Shown: positions 24,659-34,088 of the stretch, piece by piece
Layout: each line of letters starts with the position of its first letter
Position numbering within the stretch: position 1 is the stretch's first letter
Source: Streptomyces olindensis
Lineage (GTDB): Bacteria > Actinomycetota > Actinomycetes > Streptomycetales > Streptomycetaceae
DNA: 64,000 nt
Assembly (NCBI GenBank): GCA_000696115.1
Contig: JJOH01000016.1
Location: 1-64,000 of the forward strand
Direction: 5' to 3'
The notes under the pieces: generated by a model
Database searches by the model: none
Seen by the model: only the letters and a program-made list of their open reading frames with translations
Told to the model about the DNA's origin: nothing
Translations under genes and position numbers: made by a program

Positions 24659-25474
24659 ATGCGCGATCTCGGGGTGGGTTTCCGGTATCTGCTGAGAGGC
24701 CAGCGATGGGTGGCCCGGCACGGCAGGCAGTACGGCTTCGGGCTGCTCCCGGGCCTGATCACCCTCGTCCTGTACGCGGCGGCGCTCGTCGCGCTGGCCC
24801 TGTGGGGCGAGGACGCCGTGGCCTGGGCGACACCGTTCGCCGACGACTGGTCGAGCCCGTGGCTCGGGCTCTTCCGCGGCTTCCTGACGGCCGTGCTGTT
24901 CGCCCTCGCCCTGCTCCTGTCCGTCGTGACGTTCACCGCGGTGACGCTGCTGGTCGGGCAGCCCTTCTACGAGAACCTCTCCGAGAAGGTCGACCGGGAC
25001 GTGTCCCCGGACGGGCACGCACCCGAGTCGGGGCTGCCGCTCTGGCGCGAGTTGTGGATCTCCGCCCGGGACAGCCTCCGGATCGTCGTGCGGGCCGCCC
25101 TGTGGGGTGTGCTGCTGTTCGCCTGCGGCTTCGTCCCGGTCGTCGGTCAGACGGTCGTCCCGGTGATCGGGTTCTTCGTCACCGGGTTCTTCCTCACCGA
25201 GGAACTGACCGCCGTCGCCCTCCAGCGCCGCGGCGTCGAACTGCGCTCCCGGCTCGGCCTGCTCCGCTCCCGCAAGACCCTGGTCTGGGGCTTCGGCACG
25301 CCGTTGGCCGTGGCCTTCCTGGTGCCGTTCGTCGCGGTGTTCCTGATGCCGGGCGCGGTCGCGGGCGCCACCCTGATGGCGCGTGAACTCCTGGGCGAGG
25401 AGACCCGGGAGGACGGCGAGGAGGGCGACCGGGCCGTCACGACTCTTCCGCAGCCACCCTCAGGATCGTCCTGA
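24659..25474 (+). CDS. EI24-domain membrane protein (CysZ-like)
   Basis: 271 aa with about five hydrophobic segments and the family core QPFYENLSEKVDRD and VVGQTVVPVIGFFVTGFF. EI24/CysZ proteins are membrane proteins, CysZ being a sulfate channel; function in actinobacteria is not settled. The C-terminal tail is acidic. It converges with the C15-like gene, the two coding ends overlapping by 38 nt. Confidence 0.85.
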   Translation: MRDLGVGFRYLLRGQRWVARHGRQYGFGLLPGLITLVLYAAALVALALWGEDAVAWATPFADDWSSPWLGLFRGFLTAVLFALALLLSVVTFTAVTLLVGQPFYENLSEKVDRDVSPDGHAPESGLPLWRELWISARDSLRIVVRAALWGVLLFACGFVPVVGQTVVPVIGFFVTGFFLTEELTAVALQRRGVELRSRLGLLRSRKTLVWGFGTPLAVAFLVPFVAVFLMPGAVAGATLMARELLGEETREDGEEGDRAVTTLPQPPSGSS

Positions 25475-26699
25475 CCTGGGCGATGATGTCCAGCCGGTTC
25501 CGCACGAACTCCGGGTCGGTGACCTCGGTGGTGTTCCCGGCGCCGAACTGGAGCACCGGCGTGTGCACGTGCCCGCCCGGCAGGACGTCGTGCAGGCCCA
25601 GCCGGTCCCGCAGCAGGGTCGCCCGGTAGGCGATCTCGTTGGAGAGGTAGTCCCCGCCGCCGCCCTGGCGGGCGGTGGATCCGGGAGTGGGCCCGTCGGG
25701 GCGTACGACGGGCTCGGTGCCGCCCGCCGGGATCTCGGTGACGCTCGTGTTGTCGTAGACGGGGAAACGGCCGGTGTGCGCGGCGACGATCGCCCGGTAG
25801 GGCAGCGTGGTCGTCGTCCACTGGGGCTGTGAAGCCGGGTCGGTGACCGGGATCGTCTCGGTGCGGCCGATGTTCTCGTTGTCCCCGAAGCCGCCCCGCC
25901 AGGCCCCGTTGGTCCGCTCGATGTCGAACCGGCCGACCCGGCCCTGGCTCACGGTGGCGAACAGGTCGACCTTCCCGAGGTGCGGCCGCAGGGTCCGCTC
26001 CACGCTGCCTCCTCCAGTGCCGAAAGCCTGGGAGGTGCCCCCAGTGAAGTCCCGCCAGCGCACCGGGAACACGGCCGTCTCGATCCGGGCCGGGCCGTCC
26101 GCCGTCTCGACGACCGTGCCGTCGAGGGCGAGCGCGGTGGCGCCGGACGGGTTGGAGATGCGGATGTCCCGGTCCAGGGTGAACGGGTCGAAACCGGTGA
26201 GCAGGATCCGCTTCAGGCCCTTGCCGCGCGGAAAGCCGATGGCCGTCTGGCCGCGCGAGGTGCGCTCCAACTCGTCCAGCAGCGCCGCCCGCTGCCCGTC
26301 CGTCAGGCCGAACTTCGGCTGCCAGGTGCGTACTTCACGAGTCATGCCGAGCCGCGCCCAGTACAGCGGCCGGTCGTCGTCCCGGCTCAGGTCCCCGCCC
26401 GCCGGGCCGCGCCCCTGCGCCCGGTCCACGGCCCGCCGCCACAGCTGCGCCCCCTCGCGGGTGACGGCCCGGCAGGCCTCCCCGTAGGAGCGGGCCGTGT
26501 CGAGCGCCCGGGCCAGCCGCGGGGCCACGGCGTCGAAGCCGGAGCGGCGCAGGATCTCCTGCGGCGCGGCCCGGTCGAGCCGCTGCTCCTCGACGGTGGG
26601 GGAGGGGGCCGCCTCGGCGGCGCTCGCGGACGGGGGGACGGCGAGGCCGGTCAGCAGCGCGAGGCCGAGGACGCCGAGGCGAACGCGTATGGAGTTCAA
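25437..26699 (-). CDS. Secreted pyroglutamyl-peptidase-like (C15) protein with Ser at the Cys position
   Basis: 420 aa, signal peptide MNSIRVRLGVLGLALLTGLA with cleavage near SASAA, then a helical N-terminal domain of about 140 residues, then a C15-like domain from ILLTGFDPF. The catalytic Glu region (RFDIERTN) and His region (GHVHTPVL) are present, but the strand carrying the nucleophile reads GDYLSNEIAY where pyroglutamyl peptidases have YLCN. A TTG start with GGAAGGG upstream is needed to keep the signal peptide. It may be inactive as a peptidase, or use Ser. Confidence 0.8.
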   Translation of the reverse strand: MNSIRVRLGVLGLALLTGLAVPPSASAAEAAPSPTVEEQRLDRAAPQEILRRSGFDAVAPRLARALDTARSYGEACRAVTREGAQLWRRAVDRAQGRGPAGGDLSRDDDRPLYWARLGMTREVRTWQPKFGLTDGQRAALLDELERTSRGQTAIGFPRGKGLKRILLTGFDPFTLDRDIRISNPSGATALALDGTVVETADGPARIETAVFPVRWRDFTGGTSQAFGTGGGSVERTLRPHLGKVDLFATVSQGRVGRFDIERTNGAWRGGFGDNENIGRTETIPVTDPASQPQWTTTTLPYRAIVAAHTGRFPVYDNTSVTEIPAGGTEPVVRPDGPTPGSTARQGGGGDYLSNEIAYRATLLRDRLGLHDVLPGGHVHTPVLQFGAGNTTEVTDPEFVRNRLDIIAQVRTILRVAAEES

Positions 26700-26797
26700 G
26701 GGGGTTGAGCCCTTCCGTCACGGTGGGGGTGGCGTGGTGCCGGACGGCGGAAGTATCGCGTGACGGCGGTGGTCCACGCCATGGGGCTCAGGACCCT

Positions 26798-27727
26798 TCA
26801 GGCGGGGATCCGCGCCGTCGCCTCCCGCAGTGCCCCGAGGAAGGCCACGGCGGCGGGCGTCAGGGACCGCCCTCGCGCCGTCGCCGCGTACACCGCCCGG
26901 GCCGGGCCGCCCTCGTCGAGCACCCGCAGCAGCCTGATGTCCGGGCGCACGGACTCGGCGGCGAGTGCCGGCACCAGCGTCACCCCGAGCCCGGCGGCGA
27001 CATAGCCCTGCTTGGCGGTCCACTCGCCGACGACATGCGCGACCCGCGGACGGAAGCCCTGACGCAGGGCCGCGTCCAGCAGGGTGCCCTCGGGGCGGGC
27101 GCTGCCGGAGATCCAGTCGGCGTCGGCGAACCGGCCGAGCGGCACCGGGCCGTCCTGCCCGGCGAGGGGGTGGTCCGCCGCCACGGCGACGTACAGCGGC
27201 TCGTCGAGGAGGTGGTGCAGCACGTACGACTCCAGCGGCGCGCGGCCCGTCGTCGACACGATCGCGAGATCCAGGTGACCGGCCGTCAGCCGGTCCAGCA
27301 GAGCCGGGGTGAAGCCCTCCTCGCGGGTGACGCGGACGCGCGGGTGGCGGGCGTGGAAGCGGGCCAGGGCGTGCGGTACCAGGGCCGCGTCGGCGGTGGC
27401 GAACGCGCCGAACCTCAGCCGTCCGCCGGCCGCCTCGCGCAGGGCGCCGAGTTCCCGCCGGGCGTCGTGCAGCGCGGCGGCGACCGTCTCGGCGTACGGC
27501 ACCAGGAGCCGTCCGGCCTCCGTCAGCCGGACCCCGCGCGGCAGCCGGTCGAAGAGCGGCCCGCCGCCCAACGCGGCCTCCAGCGAGGCGACTTGCCGGG
27601 ACACCGCGGACTGCGTCCAGCCGAGCGCCCGCGCGGCCACCGTGAACGAGCCGTGCCGGGCGACCTCCAGGAACACCCGCAGCCAGATGGTGGAGAGCTC
27701 CGGCCCCTCGTCATGCGTGATCGGCAT
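26798..27727 (-). CDS. LysR-family regulator, divergent from ridA
   Basis: About 309 aa with the N-terminal HTH (LRVFLEVARHGSFTVAARALGWTQSAVSRQVASLE) and the LysR effector domain (LRFGAFATADAALVPHAL). ATGs at 27745, 27736 and 27727 are all in frame with no strong ribosome site; 27727 best fits family length. Divergence from RidA (27787) with a 59-nt gap suggests it controls that gene. Confidence 0.85.
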   Translation of the reverse strand: MPITHDEGPELSTIWLRVFLEVARHGSFTVAARALGWTQSAVSRQVASLEAALGGGPLFDRLPRGVRLTEAGRLLVPYAETVAAALHDARRELGALREAAGGRLRFGAFATADAALVPHALARFHARHPRVRVTREEGFTPALLDRLTAGHLDLAIVSTTGRAPLESYVLHHLLDEPLYVAVAADHPLAGQDGPVPLGRFADADWISGSARPEGTLLDAALRQGFRPRVAHVVGEWTAKQGYVAAGLGVTLVPALAAESVRPDIRLLRVLDEGGPARAVYAATARGRSLTPAAVAFLGALREATARIPA

Positions 27728-27786
27728 GGGAGCCATGCTAGACATTCGCTTGTCGCATCGACGGCGGTCCGCATAGCTTCGGCGGC

Positions 27787-28173
27787 ATGCAGATCACCCT
27801 GGACAACCCCGCCTCCGCGCCCCAGCCCCTCAGCCCGTACTACTCCCAGGTCGCCCGTCTCGAACAGGCCGACGGCAGCGCCCTGTTGTTCGTCTCCGGG
27901 CAGATCGCCGAGGGCGCCACCCTCGCCGAGCAGACGGAGGGCGTCTTCGAGACCCTCACCGCGCTGCTGGCGGCGCACGGCGCCACCCTGGCCGACGTGG
28001 TCAACATCCGCACGTACCTGACCGACATCTCACGGTTGGAGGAGTACGGCACCGTACGGCGGCGGTTCCTCACCGGCACCCGGCCGACCAGCATGACCTT
28101 CGAGGCGTCCCGCCTCTTCCGCCCGGAGGCCCTCGTCGAGGTCGAGGTCGTGGCCGCCGTCCCCGCCGGCTAG
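27787..28173 (+). CDS. RidA family protein (YjgF/TdcF)
   Basis: 128 aa trimeric-type protein that hydrolyses reactive enamine/imine intermediates of PLP enzymes. Motifs are LLFVSGQIAEG, ATLADVVNIRTYLTD and EVEVVAA. The conserved Arg that binds the carboxylate (usually RxA/VE near the C-terminus) is replaced around FRPEALVEVE, so subfamily and activity are uncertain. Its stop overlaps the TetR stop by 4 nt on the opposite strand. Confidence 0.85.
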   Translation: MQITLDNPASAPQPLSPYYSQVARLEQADGSALLFVSGQIAEGATLAEQTEGVFETLTALLAAHGATLADVVNIRTYLTDISRLEEYGTVRRRFLTGTRPTSMTFEASRLFRPEALVEVEVVAAVPAG

Positions 28174-28742
28174 GTGTGCTGTCCCGGGTCCTCGCCCAGC
28201 AGGGTCAGGAAGTCGCGGAACGCGGACGCCATGTCCACCGACTCCGGGTCCAGCAGCCACTGGTACTGCAGGCCGTCCAGGACCGCCACCACCAGGGGTG
28301 CGGCCCGCTCGGGCGTGAGGCCGCTCGGCAGGCGGTCGCCGTACTCGGCGCGCAGCACCCCGGCCATGCCGGCCCGCACCTGGACGTAGCGCTCCGTGAA
28401 GTACGCCCGGGCCGGATGCCCCTCCGTGACGCTCTCGCCGAGCAGCGCCGAGAACGTCTGGATGATGGCCGGCCGCATCGCGTTGTACTCGACCAGCGAG
28501 CCCAGCAGGTCCAGCCGCAGCCGCCCGGCGGGCAGGGCGTCCCAGCGGTCCCGCTCCTGGAGCACCGCGACCAGCAGCGCCTCCTTCGTCGGGAAGTGGT
28601 GCAGCAGCCCCTGCTGGGTCAGTCCGACCCGCTCGGCGACCGCGGCCAGGCTCGCTCCCCGGTAACCGCGCTCGGCGATCACCTCCAGGGCGGCCCGCAC
28701 GATCTCCGCCCGCCGTTCCTCGCTCCTCGTCCTGGCCCTCAT
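28170..28742 (-). CDS. TetR-family regulator, divergent from the GH3 glucosidase
   Basis: 190 aa. The HTH is evident in ALEVIAERGYRGASLAAVAERVGLTQQGLLHHFPTKEAL, followed by a helical ligand domain. ATG 28742 gives MRARTRSEERRAEIV. Placed back-to-back with the beta-glucosidase gene, it is the likely local repressor. The candidate dyad GTTA-N8-TAAC (28776-28791) lies between them. Confidence 0.87.
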   Translation of the reverse strand: MRARTRSEERRAEIVRAALEVIAERGYRGASLAAVAERVGLTQQGLLHHFPTKEALLVAVLQERDRWDALPAGRLRLDLLGSLVEYNAMRPAIIQTFSALLGESVTEGHPARAYFTERYVQVRAGMAGVLRAEYGDRLPSGLTPERAAPLVVAVLDGLQYQWLLDPESVDMASAFRDFLTLLGEDPGQHT

Positions 28743-28775
28743 GGCGTCACCGTACGACAAGCCGCACGGAGAATT

Positions 28776-28791
28776 GTTACGACGAGATAAC
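28776..28791. promoter_or_regulatory. Candidate TetR dyad upstream of the GH3 gene
   Basis: GTTACGACGAGATAAC, 4-bp arms only, lying within an A/T-rich patch of the divergent promoter region. Confidence 0.25.
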
Positions 28792-28863
28792 GAAACCTAC
28801 CGCTTCACAGGCGAGCGGTGCACGATGGTGACATTCAGTGGCTTTCGACGTGGAGGTGCCGAC

Positions 28864-31302
28864 GTGGCGGAGACAGCGGAGGAACGGCGGGAGGCGGTCG
28901 TCGAGGCGGCCCTCGGCAAGCTCGACCTGGACGCCAGGACACGGCTGCTGGCCGGCCAGGACATGTGGAGCCTGCCCGCGCTGCCGGAGGCAGGCCTGCC
29001 GTCGCTGGTCATGTCCGACGGCCCGATCGGCGTCCGCGGAGTGCACTGGAGCGCCGACGACCCGTCCGTCGCCCTGCCCTCACCGACCGCCCTCGCCGCC
29101 ACCTGGGACCCCGCCCTCGCGCACCGGGCCGGGGTGCTGCTCGCCCAGGAGGCCCGCCGCAAGGGCGTCCACGTCCTGCTCGCCCCCACGGTCAACCTGC
29201 ACCGCTCCCCGCTCGGCGGCCGCCACTTCGAGGCCTACAGCGAGGACCCGTACCTGACCGGGCGGATCGGCGCCGAGTACGTCCGCGGCGTCCAGTCCGG
29301 CGGCGTCGGCACCACCGTCAAGCACTTCGTCGCCAACGACGCCGAGACCGACCGCTTCACGGTGAACAACGTCGTGAGCGAACGCGCCCTGCGCGAGCTG
29401 TACCTGGCGCCCTTCGAGTACATCGTCGAGAACGCCCACCCGTGGGGCATCATGACCGCCTACAACACGGTCAACGGCACGACCATGACCGAACACCACT
29501 ACCTGGTCAACGAAGTGCTGCGCGGCGCATGGGGCTTCGACGGCGTCAACGTCTCCGACTGGCTGGCCGCACGCTCCACCACCGGCGCCCTCGCCGGCGG
29601 CCTGGACATCGCGATGCCCGGACCGCGCACCGTGTACGGCGAGGCCCTCGCCCGGGCCGTGCGGGACGGCGAGGCCGACGAGGCCCAGGTCGACGAGGCG
29701 GTCCGCCGCGTCCTGCGCCTCGCCGCCCGCGTCGGCATCCTGGAGGGCGCCGAGCCGGTCGTCACCGACCTGCCCGAGACCGTCGACGGCACCTCGCTCG
29801 CCCGCGAGATCGCCCGCCGCTCCTTCGTCCTCGTCCGCAACGAGAACGGCGTACTGCCGCTGCGGCCCGGCCGGGTGGCGCTGATCGGCTCCGCGGCCCG
29901 CGACGCCCGCGTCCTCGGCGGCGGCTCCGCCACGGTCTTCCCGGCCCGGACCGTCTCCCCGCTCGACGGCCTCACCGCCGCCCTCCCCGAGGGCAGCCTC
30001 AGCTACGCCGTCGGAGCCGACCCGAGCACCGAACTCGCCATCGCCGACCGGGGCTTCGAGCTGCACGCCGTCTGCCGCGACGCCGCCGACCAGGTCATCG
30101 GCACCCGCAGCGCGCCCAACGGCCAGCTCCAGTGGGTGGGCTCCGACCTCCCGGACGGCGTCACCCACGACACTCTCCACACCGTCGAACTGACCGGCAC
30201 CTTCACCCCGCGCGAGAGCGGCCCGCACACCTTCGGCATCAAGGGCGTGGGCGCCTTCACCCTCACCATCGGCGGCACGACGTACTACGACGACGTCCAG
30301 CGCCCCGCCAAGGACGACCCCTTCGTCAGCTTCTTCGGCGCCCCCGAGCCCCGCGCCGAGGTGGAACTCACCGCGGGCGAACCGGTCGACGTCTCCCTCG
30401 TCCATGCCGTGCACTTCCCCGACGACGCCGCCCTGAAGGTCGTCGCCTTCAGCCTCGCCCACCAGGAACCCCAGCGTGATCCCGACGAGCTGATCGCCGA
30501 GGCCGCCGCCGCTGCCCGCGCCGCCGACACGGCCGTCGTGGTGGTCGCCACCACCGAACGCGTCGAGTCGGAGGGCTTCGACCGCACCGACCTGCGCCTG
30601 CCCGGCCGCCAGGACGACCTGGTCCGGGCCGTCGCCGCCGCCAACCCGAACACCGTCGTGGTCGTCAACTCCGGCTCCCCGGTGGAACTCCCGTGGCGCG
30701 ACGACGTCGCCGCCGTCCTCCTCACCTGGTTCCCCGGCCAGGAGGGCGGCGCGGCCCTGGCGGACGTGCTCACCGGCGCCCACGAGCCCGGCGGCCGGCT
30801 GCCCACCACCTGGGGTTCCCTGGCCGACGCCCCGATCACCCGGGTCGTCCCGGAGAACGGCGAACTCCCCTACGACGAGGACGTCTTCATCGGCTACCGC
30901 GCCTGGGAGAAGCACGGCCGCACCCCCGCCTACCCCTTCGGCCACGGCCTCGGCTACACCCACTGGACCTACGAGTCGGTCGAGGTGGAAGGGACCGCCG
31001 AAGGGGCCACCGTGACGGTCCGCCTCCGCAACACCGGCGACCGTCCCGGCCGCGAGGTCGTCCAGCTCTACCTCGCCCCGGGCGAGCCCGGCCCCACCCG
31101 CCCGGCACGCGGGCTGGCCGGCTTCGCGGGCGTCGAGGCCGCACCCGGCGAGAGCGTCGAGGCGACCGTCGAACTGCCCCGCCGCGCCTTCGAGATCTGG
31201 GACGAAGCGACCGGCTCGTGGTCGTTTGTGAAGGGTTCGTACGAGATCCAGGTCGGGCGCTCGATCACGGACCGCAGGATCACCGCGACGATTAACGTCT
31301 GA
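28864..31302 (+). CDS. GH3 beta-glucosidase with PA14 insert
   Basis: About 812 aa, no signal peptide, so probably cytosolic hydrolysis of imported beta-glucosides. N-terminal GH3 barrel with PTVNLHRSPLGGRHFE and KHFVAND, nucleophile Asp in GFDGVNVSDWLA, a PA14-like insert (around LHTVELTGTFTPRESGPHTF, roughly residues 420-500), the second GH3 domain (VVVNSGSPVELPW) and a C-terminal fibronectin-III-like domain (VTVRLRNTGDRPGREVVQLY). GTG 28864 has GGAGG 7 nt upstream; upstream in-frame ATGs lack one. Confidence 0.92.
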   Translation: MAETAEERREAVVEAALGKLDLDARTRLLAGQDMWSLPALPEAGLPSLVMSDGPIGVRGVHWSADDPSVALPSPTALAATWDPALAHRAGVLLAQEARRKGVHVLLAPTVNLHRSPLGGRHFEAYSEDPYLTGRIGAEYVRGVQSGGVGTTVKHFVANDAETDRFTVNNVVSERALRELYLAPFEYIVENAHPWGIMTAYNTVNGTTMTEHHYLVNEVLRGAWGFDGVNVSDWLAARSTTGALAGGLDIAMPGPRTVYGEALARAVRDGEADEAQVDEAVRRVLRLAARVGILEGAEPVVTDLPETVDGTSLAREIARRSFVLVRNENGVLPLRPGRVALIGSAARDARVLGGGSATVFPARTVSPLDGLTAALPEGSLSYAVGADPSTELAIADRGFELHAVCRDAADQVIGTRSAPNGQLQWVGSDLPDGVTHDTLHTVELTGTFTPRESGPHTFGIKGVGAFTLTIGGTTYYDDVQRPAKDDPFVSFFGAPEPRAEVELTAGEPVDVSLVHAVHFPDDAALKVVAFSLAHQEPQRDPDELIAEAAAAARAADTAVVVVATTERVESEGFDRTDLRLPGRQDDLVRAVAAANPNTVVVVNSGSPVELPWRDDVAAVLLTWFPGQEGGAALADVLTGAHEPGGRLPTTWGSLADAPITRVVPENGELPYDEDVFIGYRAWEKHGRTPAYPFGHGLGYTHWTYESVEVEGTAEGATVTVRLRNTGDRPGREVVQLYLAPGEPGPTRPARGLAGFAGVEAAPGESVEATVELPRRAFEIWDEATGSWSFVKGSYEIQVGRSITDRRITATINV

Positions 31303-31326
31303 GGCGGGACGAGTTCCCCGCCAAGC

Positions 31327-31362
31327 AGCCCCGGTCCGGGACCTGACCTCCGGACCGGGGCT
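31327..31362. terminator. Bidirectional hairpin between GH3 and mutarotase genes
   Basis: 13-bp perfect stem (AGCCCCGGTCCGG at 31327-31339 with 31350-31362), 10-nt loop, between convergent genes. Confidence 0.8.
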
Positions 31363-31380
31363 CGTGGTTCTCCGGCGGGA

Positions 31381-32352
31381 CTATCGCGCGCCGAACCAGT
31401 ACACCGTCTCCGAGCGGAACACCTCGCCCGGCCGCAGCACGGTCATCGGGAACTCCGGCCGGTTCGGGGAGTCCGGGAAGTGCTGCGTCTCCAGCGCGAC
31501 GCCGTCCCCGGGCGTGAAGGGCTCACCCAGGTGGTCGGCGGTGTACAGCTGGAGGCCGGGCTCGGTCGTCGCCACCGTCAGCACCCGCCCGGACGCCGGG
31601 TCGTACAGCTCGGCGACCTCCACCGGACGGTCCGTCACGCCCTTGTCGAGCACGAAGTTGTGGTCGTAACCGGACCCGACCTTGCGGGGCTCGCGGAAGT
31701 CGAAGCGCGTGCCCGTCACGTCGTCCAGGGCGCCGGTCGGGATCAGGTCCGCGTCGACCGGCGTGTACCGGGAGGCCGCCAGCCGCAGCTCATGACCGCC
31801 CGCGTCCCCGGAACCGGCCAGGTTGAAGTAGCTGTGGTTCGTCAGGTTCACCACGGTCGGCGCGTCCGTCACCGCCTCGTACGCGATCCGCAGCGCACCG
31901 CTCTCCAGCAGCGTGTACGTCGCCGTGACCGCCAGCCGCCCCGGGAACCCCTCCTCGCCGTGCGGACTGACCCGCGTCAACCGCACCCCGTGCTCGACCG
32001 GGGCCGCGTCCCACACCCGCCGGTCGAATCCGCGGGCTCCGCCGTGCAGCGTGTTCGGCCCGTTGTTCGGTTCGAGCGCGTACGTCCGCCCGTCCAGTGG
32101 GAACCGGCCGCCGGCGATCCGGTTGGCGTACCGCCCGACCAGGGCGCCGAGGTACGGCTCCGGATGGGCGAGATAGCCGTCCAGATCCGGGAACCCCAGC
32201 ACCACGTCCCCGGCCCGCCCCTCGCGGTCCGGCACCTCCACGGACTGCACGATCCCGCCGTACGTCAGCACCCGCACCCGTACGCCCGCCCGCTGAAGGG
32301 TCCAGCGGTGCACCGGAGTCCCGTCGGAAAGTGTGCTGAAGAGTTCGTTCAT
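31381..32352 (-). CDS. galM: Cytosolic aldose 1-epimerase (galactose mutarotase)
   Basis: 323 aa without a signal peptide. Family motifs: GRYANRIAGG, LHGGARGFDRRVWD, NLTNHSYFNLAGSG (catalytic His), GYDHNFVLD and ALETQHFPDSPNRPEFP (catalytic Glu). It is about 15 nt downstream of the SGNH lipoprotein gene on the same strand, so probably cotranscribed with it, and it converges with the GH3 glucosidase. Together these fit processing of glucosides or galactosides. Confidence 0.92.
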   Translation of the reverse strand: MNELFSTLSDGTPVHRWTLQRAGVRVRVLTYGGIVQSVEVPDREGRAGDVVLGFPDLDGYLAHPEPYLGALVGRYANRIAGGRFPLDGRTYALEPNNGPNTLHGGARGFDRRVWDAAPVEHGVRLTRVSPHGEEGFPGRLAVTATYTLLESGALRIAYEAVTDAPTVVNLTNHSYFNLAGSGDAGGHELRLAASRYTPVDADLIPTGALDDVTGTRFDFREPRKVGSGYDHNFVLDKGVTDRPVEVAELYDPASGRVLTVATTEPGLQLYTADHLGEPFTPGDGVALETQHFPDSPNRPEFPMTVLRPGEVFRSETVYWFGAR

Positions 32353-32367
32353 GTGCGGAACTCTAAG

Positions 32368-33255
32368 TCAGGGGTTCTTCGCCGTGACGGTGCGATACGC
32401 GATCTCCGCCAACCGGGCCTGTCCGTTCACGCTCGGGTGGAAGTAGTCCCAGCGGCTCAACTGGGCCGTGCCGAAGCGGTAGTCGTACACCGCGCCGCCG
32501 TCGTAGCGGCACCGCTCGTCCCGGGCGCAGACCTCCTTCAGGACCTTGTTGTAGTCCTCCACCCGCTTCTGCACCGTGTCCCGCCGCAGCGTCGCCGCCG
32601 TGTCCAGGGCGTTCGCGTCGCCCAGCATCGACGGGCAGATGCCCAGCTGCCACACCTGCCTGGCCATCGGGCTGGTGCGGCCCTCGGACCACAGCCGCTT
32701 CAGATCCGGCACGCTCGCCACGAACACCTGGGCCTTGGGCAGGGCCTTGCGCAGGGAGCGCAGCGCGTCCTCGAAGTCGGCGCGGAAGGCGGAGACCGGG
32801 GTCATCGCCGAGGGCGTGGGCCGGCAGGCGTCGTTCGCCCCGACCAGCACCGTCACCAGCTGCGGCTTCCGCCGCACCGCCCGGGCCATCTGCCCCGGCA
32901 GGTCGGCCATCCGCGCCCCCGACACCGCGTAGTTCCAGCTCCGCTCGGCGGCCCCGGCCCGGCCCAGCAGCCGCACCGCCAGCGAGTCGACCTCGGCGCT
33001 GCTGCCGGTCGCCCAGGACGCCTCCGGGCAGTCCGACAGCACGTCACAGGCGTCGAAGGCGCGCGTGATGGAATCGCCGACGGCGGCGACGGAACTCGGG
33101 CTGCGGTCCCACAGGGGCGTGGGGCTGGGGGACGGCTTGGCCGCGTCGGACGGGGCGGGGGAGTCGCCCCCCACGGCGTCACACCCGGCCAGACCCACCA
33201 CCGCGGCCACGACCAGGGCGAGAACAACCCGTGAGCGGTGGCTTCGCTTCCGCAT
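32368..33255 (-). CDS. SGNH/GDSL hydrolase lipoprotein
   Basis: About 295 aa, surface-anchored esterase or acyl hydrolase. Signal sequence MRKRSHRSRVVLALVVAAVVGLAGC ends in a lipobox Cys, then a Ser/Pro linker. Block I is AVGDSITRAF (Ser), block III LVGAND (Asn), block V DYFHPSVNGQ (Asp, His). Additional Cys residues may form disulfides. ATG 33255 sits a few bases after an AGGG; the start is moderately certain. It is upstream of galM. Confidence 0.88.
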   Translation of the reverse strand: MRKRSHRSRVVLALVVAAVVGLAGCDAVGGDSPAPSDAAKPSPSPTPLWDRSPSSVAAVGDSITRAFDACDVLSDCPEASWATGSSAEVDSLAVRLLGRAGAAERSWNYAVSGARMADLPGQMARAVRRKPQLVTVLVGANDACRPTPSAMTPVSAFRADFEDALRSLRKALPKAQVFVASVPDLKRLWSEGRTSPMARQVWQLGICPSMLGDANALDTAATLRRDTVQKRVEDYNKVLKEVCARDERCRYDGGAVYDYRFGTAQLSRWDYFHPSVNGQARLAEIAYRTVTAKNP

Positions 33256-33515
33256 CCCTGGTCCATCCCCTCGCCGCACCGTGCCTGTCTCCCCAACCAA
33301 TAACAACGCACGAGGGTTCCCGACCGATCAGGTGCAACGGCTCACACCCGTACAAGCGTCCCCCTGGGTGAATGGCGGGAGTTTCCCGGCACCGGGACCG
33401 ACCGTACGTCACACTCCTTGCGCCCCCGCACGGTAGCCTCGCCATCAACGTGACCCGCCCGGTCACCGCCGTTCCGCCCGTTTCCAAGATGGTCACGCTC
33501 AGCCCGGAGGTTCCG

Positions 33516-34010
33516 GTGACGACACGTGGAGTTCTGTACGTGCACTCCGCGCCGCGCGCGCTGTGCCCGCACGTCGAGTGGGCCGTCGCCGGGGTGCTCG
33601 GCACGCGCGTCAGCCTGGACTGGATCCGGCAGCCCGCCGCGCCCGGCACCTGGCGCTCGGAGTTCTCCTGGCAGGGCCAGGCGGGCACGGCGTCCAAGCT
33701 CGCCTCCGCCCTGCGCGGCTGGCACCTCCTGCGCTTCGAGGTCACCGCGGAACCCTGCCCCACCGCCGAGGGCGAACGCTACAGCTGCACCCCCGACCTG
33801 GGCATCTTCCACGCCGTCACCGGCATCCACGGCGACATCCTCATCCCCGAGGACCGCCTGCGCGCGGCCCTGCAGCGCAGCCGGCAGGGCGAGACCGACC
33901 TGGAGGCGGAGCTCAACAAACTCCTGGGCAAGCCCTGGGACGACGAGTTGGAACCCTTCCGCTACGCAGGAGAGGGCGCCCCGGTCCGCTGGCTCCACCA
34001 GGTGGTCTGA
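33516..34010 (+). CDS. DUF3145 family protein
   Basis: 164 aa actinobacterial protein of unknown function. GTG 33516 with GGAGG 5 nt upstream yields the family N-terminus TTRGVLYVHSAPRALCPHVEWAVAGVLG. It is cytoplasmic, with no membrane segment. It converges on the fab cluster across a strong terminator. Confidence 0.85.
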   Translation: MTTRGVLYVHSAPRALCPHVEWAVAGVLGTRVSLDWIRQPAAPGTWRSEFSWQGQAGTASKLASALRGWHLLRFEVTAEPCPTAEGERYSCTPDLGIFHAVTGIHGDILIPEDRLRAALQRSRQGETDLEAELNKLLGKPWDDELEPFRYAGEGAPVRWLHQVV

Positions 34011-34029
34011 TCTCTGTTTCGCGCATACG

Positions 34030-34062
34030 AAAGGGCCCCCACCCGTAGGTGGGGGCCCTTTT
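34030..34062. terminator. Bidirectional intrinsic terminator between DUF3145 and fabF
   Basis: 14-bp perfect stem (AAAGGGCCCCCACC at 34030-34043 with 34048-34061), CGTA loop, flanked by A-run and T-run, so it can work for both strands. Confidence 0.9.
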
Positions 34063-34088
34063 CCGTGGAACGAGTGGGAGCGGCGTTC

